Below are positions 41,078-47,498 of a DNA stretch of 47,498 bases, piece after piece (positions within the stretch are counted from its first letter, which is position 1; every line of letters starts with the position of its first letter). The stretch is taken from NCBI GenBank assembly GCA_028697835.1, contig JAQVDK010000005.1, positions 1-47,498 on the forward strand, given 5' to 3'. The stretch is from Eubacteriales bacterium (GTDB taxonomy: Bacteria > Bacillota > Clostridia > Monoglobales > Firm-18). The notes beneath the pieces are model-generated. The model searched no databases and was not told the DNA's origin. It was given only the letters and a program-made list of their open reading frames with translations. A program made the position numbers and the translations under genes.

Positions 41078-41836
41078 TCAACCTCCTGTGAAATAATTTG
41101 TAAGTGTACCTATGTTTTCAATGACAACCTCAACCTTATCTCCGATTTCCATAGCACCACAGCCGCTTGGAGTTCCTGTAGAGATAACGTCCCCCGGCAA
41201 AAGCGTCATTATTTTTGAAATTTCTTCTACTAAAAAATCAACATTCCATATAAGCTTTTCGGTTGTAGAGTTTTGCATAACCTTGCCGTTTAGCAAAAGC
41301 TCCACCTTTGTGCTGTATGGGTCAACATCCGTTGAGATTACAGGTCCCATCGGGGCAAAAGTGTCGAATGATTTTGCCCTTGTCCATTGCCCGTCCTGTT
41401 TTTGTATATTTCGAGCCGTAACGTCGTTCATGCAGGTATAGCCTAAAATATAATCCTTTGCTGTGCCTTTTTTTATGTTTTTGGCGGTTTTGCCAATTAC
41501 AATTGCCATTTCCGCCTCAAAGTCAACCCTGTCCACACCTTGTGGACGGATGATGTTTTCACCATGAGCAATAACAGCGGTGCTTGGCTTTATAAATATT
41601 TTGGGAAAATCATCTGCAAACTCGTTCATTTCCAGTTGGTGGTCATAGTAATTTAGCCCTATGCAGACTATTTTCGATGGCTGACAGGGGGCAAGAAGCC
41701 GTGCCTCGTCAAGACTTACCGTCTTGTCACCAACATGATATGTACCAAACATGTCGCCTTCTATAATATTAATTTTGTCATGACTTAATACGCCTTGGCA
41801 AACCTTATTTTCATAAATAAATCTTACAAGCTTCAC
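41078..41836 (-). CDS. Fumarylacetoacetate hydrolase (FAH) family protein
   Basis: A 252-residue member of the FAH superfamily, whose metal-dependent enzymes cleave or decarboxylate acylpyruvates such as oxaloacetate. CIGLNYYDHQLEMN, the metal-ligand segment FEAEMAIVIG (two Glu), DVTARNIQKQDGQWTRAKSFDTFAPMGP and the GDVISTGTPSGCG turn are typical. Start is GTG 41836, which overlaps the engB stop as GTGA with AAAGGAGAG upstream; the longer ATG version reading into engB is rejected. Its position between engB and hisS is odd. Substrate unknown. Confidence 0.93.
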   Translation of the reverse strand: MKLVRFIYENKVCQGVLSHDKINIIEGDMFGTYHVGDKTVSLDEARLLAPCQPSKIVCIGLNYYDHQLEMNEFADDFPKIFIKPSTAVIAHGENIIRPQGVDRVDFEAEMAIVIGKTAKNIKKGTAKDYILGYTCMNDVTARNIQKQDGQWTRAKSFDTFAPMGPVISTDVDPYSTKVELLLNGKVMQNSTTEKLIWNVDFLVEEISKIMTLLPGDVISTGTPSGCGAMEIGDKVEVVIENIGTLTNYFTGG

Positions 41837-42420
41837 TGTTTGCTCTCCTTTATTATACTGTTTATAAAATCCCACACCTCATCACAGCCATCGCCCTTTT
41901 CCGCCGAAAAAGGTATGACGTTGTCGGTATCCAATGTGGTTTTTATAAGGTCTATTGCACCGTCTATCTGGGATTTTTTAAGCTTATCCTTTTTGGTTGC
42001 GATAACAAACGGCAAAAAGCCGCTGCTTTTAATCCAGTCAAACATCATTATATCATCGTCCGTGGGCCTGTGGCGTATATCCACAACCTGAACAACCTGA
42101 GCCAAATTTTCACGCTTTGCAAGATATGTTTCTATCATCTTTGCCCATCTTATTTTTTCTGCCTTTGAAACCTTTGCAAAACCGTATCCGGGCAAATCCA
42201 CCAAGTTAAAGGTTTTATCTATTTCGTAAAAATTAATGGTTGCGGTTTTACCCGGCACGGAGCTTACCCTTGCCAGCGACTTTCTGCCTAAAAGCTTGTT
42301 AATAAGGGATGATTTGCCCACATTCGAGCGACCTGCCAGTGCAATATCCAAAAGAGAATTTTGTGGGTATTGCTGAGGGGACACAGCTGAAACCAAAAGC
42401 TCTACATTGTTTAAATTCAT
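41833..42420 (-). CDS. engB: Ribosome biogenesis GTPase EngB/YsxC
   Basis: A 195-residue GTPase needed for late 50S ribosome assembly. G1 GRSNVGKS at 30-37, G3 DLPG at about 75-78 ([11 protein letters not shown]) and a TKKD-type G4 are present. It overlaps lon by ATGA. The lonB-lon-engB order is the same as in Bacillus subtilis and supports the assignment. Confidence 0.96.
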   Translation of the reverse strand: MNLNNVELLVSAVSPQQYPQNSLLDIALAGRSNVGKSSLINKLLGRKSLARVSSVPGKTATINFYEIDKTFNLVDLPGYGFAKVSKAEKIRWAKMIETYLAKRENLAQVVQVVDIRHRPTDDDIMMFDWIKSSGFLPFVIATKKDKLKKSQIDGAIDLIKTTLDTDNVIPFSAEKGDGCDEVWDFINSIIKESKQ

Positions 42421-44828
42421 TGCCTTATTCCCGTCCCTTCGCTTATATTATCCACAAAACCGTTTAACATGAACCGCTCGGCTTTAACCTTTGGACAAAG
42501 GGCAACTTCAATCACCTTGTCCATTGACTTTGTTGTGATAAGCTTTAGGCTGTCTATAACTTCCTTTGGTATATCATCCAAATCCTTTTCGTTATCGGTA
42601 GGATATACCACTGTTTTTATTCCCGCCCTGTATGCTGCCAAAATCTTTTCTTTAAGCCCGCCTATCGGAAGCACTCTGCCCCTTAGGGTTATCTCTCCCG
42701 TCATTGCAACATCTTTTTTGACAGGACAGTCCGTAAGGGCGGAAATCAGGGCAGTTGCCATGGCAATTCCGGCGGAAGGACCGTCTTTAGGGGTTGCACC
42801 ATCGGGAACATGTATATGAATGTCTTTTTTCTCGTGAAAATCGGGGTTGATTTTTAGGCCGTCTGAAATGGAGCGAATATAGCTTATTGCAGCCATGGCA
42901 GATTCCTTCATAACATCGCCAAGCTTTCCGGTCAGCACCACATTTCCCTTACCTTCCATTATATTTACTTCAATTTGAAGAGTATCACCTCCAAATTGAG
43001 TCCATGCAAGCCCCGTTACAACACCAACCTCATCGGTTGCATTAATTTCACCATAATTATAAATTCTTTTCCCTAAGTAAATGTATAGGTTGGATGGTTC
43101 TATTATAACTCTTTTTATATTATCTTCAACAATCTTTCTTGCCGCTTTTCTGCAAATTGTGGCGATTTGACGCTCTAAATTGCGCACGCCCGCTTCCTTT
43201 GTATAATAATTTATAATGTCATAAACTGCATTTTCGCTGAATTTTAACTGGCTTGCTCTAAGCCCGTGAATTTTCCTTTGCTTGGGAATAATGTATTGCA
43301 TGGCAATCTGCGCTTTTTCATACTCCGTATAGCTGGAAAGGCTTATTACCTCCATCCTGTCAAGAAGAGGCCTTGGAATACTTTCCAAGGAATTTGCAGT
43401 GGTTATAAACATAATGTCGGAAAGGTCGAAAGGAACCTCGATATAATGGTCAACAAAAGCATTGTTTTGGGCGCTGTCCAAAACCTCAAGCATTGCCGAG
43501 GCTGGGTCTCCCCTAAAATCGTTGCTCATTTTATCTATTTCATCAAGCAAAATCATTGCGTTTTTACTCTTTGCCTGACGCACCGCATTTATAATCCTGC
43601 CCGGCATGGCGCCGATATAGGTTTTTCTGTGCCCTCTTATTTCCGCTTCGTCACGCACACCGCCCAAAGACAGTCTGGCATATTTTTTGCGAAGGGCCCT
43701 TGCAATACTCTCCGCTATGGAGGTTTTTCCCACACCGGGAGGTCCTACAAGGCATAAAATAGGTCCCTTAACGTCTTTGGTAAGCTGCCTTACCGCAAGA
43801 AATTCCAAAATCCTCTCTTTTACCTTTTCAAGCCCGTAGTGGTCATTGTCCAAAACCTTTTTGGCACGCTCCAAATTATAGTCGTCTTTGGTTGTTTTAT
43901 CCCATGGCAGGGATAAAACGGTGTCCAAATATGTTTTAAGCACTGCACTGTCACCCGCATTGACAGGAAGAGTTGACAGCCTGTCCACATCAGCCAAAAG
44001 CTTTTCAGCCACTTCCTTTGGCATTTTTGACTTTGCGATTTTTTTGCGATATTCCTTTATTTCAGCTGCAATACCGTCTTTATCGCCAAGCTCTTTTTGT
44101 ATAATCTTAACCTGTTCCCTAAGGTAGTATTCACGCTGGTTTTTGTCTATTTGTTCTTTAACTTTGTCGGAAATTTCACGCTCAAGGCGGACTATTTCCA
44201 TTTCCCGATGCATAATTACAATCAAATTCTCGACACGCTTTTCTATGTCTGTTTCCTCAAGGATTTTCATTTTGTCTTTAAGGTTTACAAAAACATTGGC
44301 TGCAATAAGGTCTGCAATCTCGCCCGGGTTTTCCAGATTCATAACAGAGGTAACTATCTCGTGAGGGTTTTTGGAGATTATCTGAAGATATTCGTCAAAT
44401 ATGTCTTTCGCGCTTCTGGTAAGCGCCTCAAGGTGCGGGGTAATTTCAGGCTCCACATTCGGGTATTGCCTGATTTCGCCCAACAAATAATTTTCTTCCT
44501 CGTGAACTTTTAAAAGCTTGCCTCTGTATCCACCCTCAACAAGAACACGGATATTCCCCCCGGGAAGCTTTAAAAGCTGTTTTACTTTTGAAACGGTGCC
44601 AAAGGAGTATAAGTCTTTGGCAGACGGGTCGTCTTTTTTCGAATCCCGCTGAGCAACCAAAAAGATTTGCTGGTCGCCCACCATTGCCTGCTCCAAGGCG
44701 GCAATGGACTTGGGCCTTCCCACGTCAAAGTGAAGGACCATATAAGGAAACACACACAGCCCCCTGAGCGGAAGCACAGGAAGTGTTATTTTTTTATTTT
44801 TCTGTGTGGATTTTTTAGCTTTATCCAA
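42417..44828 (-). CDS. lon: ATP-dependent protease Lon
   Basis: An 803-residue LonA protease that degrades misfolded and regulatory proteins in the cytosol. It has an N-terminal substrate-binding domain (about 14-210), a coiled linker, an AAA+ module with Walker A GPPGVGKT at 362-369, and a protease domain with the catalytic dyad S685 (DGPSAG) and K726 (GGLKEK). The start is TTG 44828 with GAGGTGAAG upstream. A strong sigma-A promoter lies about 100 bases upstream. It heads the run with engB, FAH, hisS and aspS. Confidence 0.97.
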   Translation of the reverse strand: MDKAKKSTQKNKKITLPVLPLRGLCVFPYMVLHFDVGRPKSIAALEQAMVGDQQIFLVAQRDSKKDDPSAKDLYSFGTVSKVKQLLKLPGGNIRVLVEGGYRGKLLKVHEEENYLLGEIRQYPNVEPEITPHLEALTRSAKDIFDEYLQIISKNPHEIVTSVMNLENPGEIADLIAANVFVNLKDKMKILEETDIEKRVENLIVIMHREMEIVRLEREISDKVKEQIDKNQREYYLREQVKIIQKELGDKDGIAAEIKEYRKKIAKSKMPKEVAEKLLADVDRLSTLPVNAGDSAVLKTYLDTVLSLPWDKTTKDDYNLERAKKVLDNDHYGLEKVKERILEFLAVRQLTKDVKGPILCLVGPPGVGKTSIAESIARALRKKYARLSLGGVRDEAEIRGHRKTYIGAMPGRIINAVRQAKSKNAMILLDEIDKMSNDFRGDPASAMLEVLDSAQNNAFVDHYIEVPFDLSDIMFITTANSLESIPRPLLDRMEVISLSSYTEYEKAQIAMQYIIPKQRKIHGLRASQLKFSENAVYDIINYYTKEAGVRNLERQIATICRKAARKIVEDNIKRVIIEPSNLYIYLGKRIYNYGEINATDEVGVVTGLAWTQFGGDTLQIEVNIMEGKGNVVLTGKLGDVMKESAMAAISYIRSISDGLKINPDFHEKKDIHIHVPDGATPKDGPSAGIAMATALISALTDCPVKKDVAMTGEITLRGRVLPIGGLKEKILAAYRAGIKTVVYPTDNEKDLDDIPKEVIDSLKLITTKSMDKVIEVALCPKVKAERFMLNGFVDNISEGTGIRQ

Positions 44829-45005
44829 AAAAACTTCACCTCAATTAACTATTAATAAAACAAAACTTATACAATCAATCTATTATTGATAAGAATCTAC
44901 CATGTAAACTTTTCATGTCAATATATTATAACTTTTTTTCCGTAATTTTTCAACCTTTTTTTATAAAGTTGCCTTTAAAACAACAAATTAAACCGCACAG
45001 GCACA
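44829..45005 (-). other. 177-base AT-rich gap between lonB and lon
   Basis: It holds the lon promoter and a long 5' leader of about 85 bases. No CIRCE or CtsR-type repeat is recognisable. I see no convincing terminator for lonB. Confidence 0.6.
44925..44953 (-). promoter_or_regulatory. Sigma-A promoter for lon
   Basis: On the minus strand, TTGAAA (-35) and a perfect TATAAT (-10) are separated by 17 bases, in the AT-rich gap after lonB. This is the best match to consensus in the window. Confidence 0.82.
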
Positions 45006-46676
45006 TCAAGCACCTGTTGCGGCGATAAATTTCGCATCCTGCTTTGTGGTATCCAGATTCTTTATATCTGCCTTCTCAATGCCGAAAACTTCCTCGAAAA
45101 CATCTGAAATGTTTGATACTTTTATAACTTCCATTCCTTCTATTTCTTTAAAAATCTCACGGTAATTGTCCTTGGGTATAATCACTTTCTTTACTCCCGC
45201 AGCCTTTGCCGCCTCAACCTTTGCCACAATTCCGCCAACAGGCCTTACCATGCCCTGGATTGAAATTTCCCCGGTCATGGCAATCTCGTTGTCAATGGGC
45301 TTTTTAAAAATAGCCGAATAAACACCGCAAACTATTGCCACCCCTGCGGAAGGTCCGTCAACGGGAGCGCTGCTTGGGAAGTTGATGTGTATGTCATATT
45401 TTGAAAAATCAACATTAAAATATCTTTTCAAAACCGTAAGCATATTTTCCACAGAGGCCCTTGCACTGCTTTTTTTGGTCAGTTTTTGCCCTCTGTTTGA
45501 AAACTCCTCATTTTCCACTATACCTGTTATTTTAAGCTGTCCGCTGCCCTTTTCGGCGCTGACTTCTATGTCCATAAGCATGCCGAGGGACGAGCCGCAA
45601 ACCGCAAGACCGTTTACAAATCCCACGCTTTTTCCCTTTGATACTTTCTTTTCTATTTTTGGGTTGTATTGGCTAAACTCAATAACCCATTCCACATCCT
45701 TTGCTTCTACATTATACCTTCCTTCATATATAGCAAGGCTTGCGGCTATTTGGACAATGCTTACCGCGTCTCTTCCGTTTTGGGCATATTTGGCTATCAG
45801 CGGAAATGTATCTTCCGCAAAGTCAACCCCTGCATTTGCCGCCGCATTTTTTGCTATTTTTATAATATCGTCGTTTGTAAGCGGCTTAAAGAATATTTCA
45901 ACACATCTGGAGCGCAAGGCAGGCGGTATTTCCTCCGGTGTTCTTGTGGTTGCGGCAACAAGCCTGAAATCCGCAGGAAGTCCGTCTAAAAAAATTTCAT
46001 GTATATGTGCAGGGATGTTATTGTCGCTGGAGCTGTAATATGCACTTTCCAAAAATACACGTCTGTCCTCTAAAACCTTCAGCAGCTTGTTCATTTGAAT
46101 AGGATGCAGCTCCCCTATCTCGTCAATAAAAAGCATTCCGCCATGAGCCTTTGTAACCGCTCCGGGCTTTGGCTGCGGAATGCCTGCAGGGCCGTAGGCG
46201 CCTGCACCTTGATATATGGGGTCATGAACTGTTCCGATTAAGGGGTCGGCAATTCCCCTGTCGTCAAACCTAAGCGTTGTTGCGTCTATTTCCACATACT
46301 TTGCAGTGCTTTTAAAAGGCGACCTGGGACTTTTTTTTGCTTCCTCCAACACAACCCTTGCAGCGGCTGTCTTTCCAACCCCGGGCGGTCCGTAAATAAT
46401 CACATGCTGTGGGTTTGGGCTGCATATCGCGGCACGAAGGGCTTTTAAGCCTTGGGACTGACCTACTATTTCCTCCAACGTTTTTGGTCTTATTACCTCG
46501 GACAGCGGCTCGGTAAGTTTTATTTGCTTAAGCCTGCGAAGTTTGTTAAGCTCACGGTTTGACTCTTGCTCCAGCGAGCGTCTGGAGCCTGTTTGCGATT
46601 TTAACATATTTAGAAAATAAAGACCTATTATAATTGAAAAAATAAATTGCACAGCAAACAAAATTGTCATTAACAT
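45006..46676 (-). CDS. lonB: ATP-dependent protease LonB (sporulation type)
   Basis: A 556-residue LonB. It has an N-terminal transmembrane helix (about 3-24), a basic/charged segment, an AAA+ domain with Walker A GPPGVGKT at 96-103 and Walker B-like MLFIDEIGEL, and a Lon protease domain with catalytic S443 (DGPSAG) and K486. It lacks the LonA N-terminal domain, as expected. In Bacillus, LonB is a forespore protease. A GGAAAGGGG precedes the ATG. It diverges from sleB, another spore gene, across about 100 bases. Confidence 0.95.
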   Translation of the reverse strand: MLMTILFAVQFIFSIIIGLYFLNMLKSQTGSRRSLEQESNRELNKLRRLKQIKLTEPLSEVIRPKTLEEIVGQSQGLKALRAAICSPNPQHVIIYGPPGVGKTAAARVVLEEAKKSPRSPFKSTAKYVEIDATTLRFDDRGIADPLIGTVHDPIYQGAGAYGPAGIPQPKPGAVTKAHGGMLFIDEIGELHPIQMNKLLKVLEDRRVFLESAYYSSSDNNIPAHIHEIFLDGLPADFRLVAATTRTPEEIPPALRSRCVEIFFKPLTNDDIIKIAKNAAANAGVDFAEDTFPLIAKYAQNGRDAVSIVQIAASLAIYEGRYNVEAKDVEWVIEFSQYNPKIEKKVSKGKSVGFVNGLAVCGSSLGMLMDIEVSAEKGSGQLKITGIVENEEFSNRGQKLTKKSSARASVENMLTVLKRYFNVDFSKYDIHINFPSSAPVDGPSAGVAIVCGVYSAIFKKPIDNEIAMTGEISIQGMVRPVGGIVAKVEAAKAAGVKKVIIPKDNYREIFKEIEGMEVIKVSNISDVFEEVFGIEKADIKNLDTTKQDAKFIAATGA

Positions 46677-46778
46677 TATACATACCCCTTTCCATGTATA
46701 ATATTATTTCAACAAATCAAGAATAAAATTCCGATATTAGCAAAAAATATTTATCACAAACATACTGGAGGGAGCTAA

Positions 46779-47429
46779 ATGAACAAGCGAAATTTTTTTA
46801 TATTCTTTTCCATAATAGTGCTTATCTTTTCATCATTTGCTTGGTGGCTTTCCACAGCGCCCACTTTGTCCAAAATGGGCTCGTACGGAAACGAAGTCAG
46901 GCAAATTCAAACCCGGCTTAAAAGTTGGGGATACAACATAACAAAAATAGATGGAATTTACGGAACGAATACACGAAATGCAGTAAGACAGTTTCAAATA
47001 AACAACGGGCTTACGCCGGACGGAATTGCAGGGGCGCAAACCCTTGGAGCAATGGGCATACAAAGCTCCAACCCCAGGGAAAACAACATACAGCTGCTGG
47101 CTCGTATTATAAGCGCCGAAGCAAGGGGAGAGCCCTACACCGGACAGGTTGCGGTAGGGGCGGTTGTTTTAAACCGCGTAGCACATCCTTCCTTTCCCAA
47201 CACCATATCAGGGGTTATCTATCAGCCGGGCGCTTTTACAGCCATAGTTGACGGTCAGTTTAATGCCGCAATTGCAATGTCTTGCTACAACGCCGCAAGA
47301 GATGCAATGAACGGCTGGGACCCGACAGGCGGCTCGATATATTATTACAATCCCGCAAAAACCACAAACAAATGGATTTATTCAAGACCTGTTGTAACAC
47401 GGATAGGAAAGCATGTCTTTGCAAAATAA
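46779..47429 (+). CDS. sleB: Spore cortex-lytic enzyme (SleB-like cell wall hydrolase)
   Basis: A 216-residue secreted peptidoglycan hydrolase. An N-terminal signal peptide or anchor (about 5-23) is followed by a peptidoglycan-binding domain (about 35-92; LKSWGYNITKIDGIYG then NAVRQFQ) and a CwlJ/SleB hydrolase_2 domain (about 104-214) with the likely catalytic E114 in SAEARGEP. SleB-type enzymes are lytic transglycosylases that open the spore cortex on germination. GGAGGGAG precedes the ATG. It diverges from lonB and ends in a terminator. The binding domain at the N terminus and the total length agree with the SleB family. Confidence 0.93.
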   Translation: MNKRNFFIFFSIIVLIFSSFAWWLSTAPTLSKMGSYGNEVRQIQTRLKSWGYNITKIDGIYGTNTRNAVRQFQINNGLTPDGIAGAQTLGAMGIQSSNPRENNIQLLARIISAEARGEPYTGQVAVGAVVLNRVAHPSFPNTISGVIYQPGAFTAIVDGQFNAAIAMSCYNAARDAMNGWDPTGGSIYYYNPAKTTNKWIYSRPVVTRIGKHVFAK

Positions 47430-47436
47430 AAATTTA

Positions 47437-47469
47437 AGCCGAAGTGGTAATTTCCGCTTCGGTTTTTTT
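47437..47469 (+). terminator. Intrinsic terminator of sleB
   Basis: CCGAAGTGG and CCGCTTCGG form a nine-base-pair stem (one G-T pair) with a six-base loop, followed by seven T. It lies eight bases after the sleB stop. Confidence 0.92.
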
Positions 47470-47498
47470 GTTGCTCATCTTAAATGGTTTTCCAAATT

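Noticed and set aside
45382-46038. A 218-codon open frame antisense to lonB
   Set aside because: Same reason: shadow of the LonB coding strand, no family resemblance.
46677-46778. A sigma-G promoter for sleB or lonB in the divergent gap
   Set aside because: CATACTG-like and TATAAT-like fragments are present but lack a correctly spaced -35 partner, so the sigma factor cannot be supported.
1-47498. CRISPR arrays, insertion sequences, prophage, toxin-antitoxin or defence genes
   Set aside because: No regularly spaced direct repeats, transposase, phage structural or defence-type protein was found among the frames.

Overview
The window looks like chromosomal core DNA from an anaerobic, endospore-forming member of the Clostridia. 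Evidence: moderate-to-low GC; AGGAGG-type ribosome binding sites with frequent GTG/TTG starts; spore genes (SleB-type cortex hydrolase, LonB, GerW/YtfJ, DUF2953/YtfI); a fused IspH-ribosomal protein S1 gene (a fusion known from Clostridia); and a biotin-dependent decarboxylase/transcarboxylase cluster. I cannot name a genus. No insertion sequence, prophage, CRISPR array, rRNA or obvious genomic island is visible. Almost every gene from 2.3 to 46.7 kb is on the minus strand, in tightly packed and often overlapping operons. Only the tRNA, the recombinase, lexA and sleB are on the plus strand.

Layout. (1) 1-2339, plus strand: the 3' end of tRNA-Lys(CTT) and its terminator; a 490-base leader region with a sigma-A-like promoter, hairpin and possible leaderless mini-ORF; a XerC/D-type recombinase; lexA. 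A small eight-cysteine protein lies on the minus strand between the last two. (2) 2326-11394, minus: promoter, cmk, plsC, ispH-rpsA, murD, three consecutive M42 aminopeptidases, and a PLP enzyme of the methionine gamma-lyase-like family. (3) 11398-17870, minus: promoter, carboxyltransferase (12S-like), OadG-like membrane subunit, biotin carrier, 5S-like carboxyltransferase, a 16-bp perfect inverted repeat, an RpiR-type regulator, a BaiN/YhiN flavoprotein, and a membrane-anchored unknown. (4) 17897-26230, minus: uvrC, lysA, M50 protease, scpA, scpB, DUF2953, gerW, D,D-carboxypeptidase, rluB-type pseudouridine synthase, small unknown. (5) 26261-26718, minus: monocistronic ptsH (HPr) with its own promoter and terminator. 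(6) 26746-44953, minus: one long same-strand run starting at a good promoter: lon, engB, FAH-family hydrolase, hisS, aspS, a four-gene Gld-type ABC export cluster, recJ, rel, MBL hydrolase, hemZ, acetylxylan-esterase-family hydrolase. (7) 45006-47469: lonB (minus) diverging from sleB (plus), which ends in a strong terminator.

Functionally the window covers envelope and peptidoglycan synthesis or remodelling (murD, dacF, sleB, lysA, plsC), isoprenoids and translation (ispH-rpsA, hisS, aspS, engB, rluB, tRNA), DNA repair and chromosome handling (lexA, uvrC, recJ, xer, scpAB), stress and protein quality control (rel, lon, lonB) and carbon regulation and carboxylate metabolism (ptsH, carboxyltransferase cluster).

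I did not find a convincing wholly new system. The points most worth a second look are: the three-gene M42 cassette with divergent members; the transcarboxylase-like cluster that has an OadG subunit but no beta-subunit gene; the Gld-type ABC/DUF4340 cassette coupled to recJ; the leader region upstream of the recombinase with a possible leaderless 37-codon ORF; and a hairpin that places the dacF ribosome binding site in a terminator-like stem.
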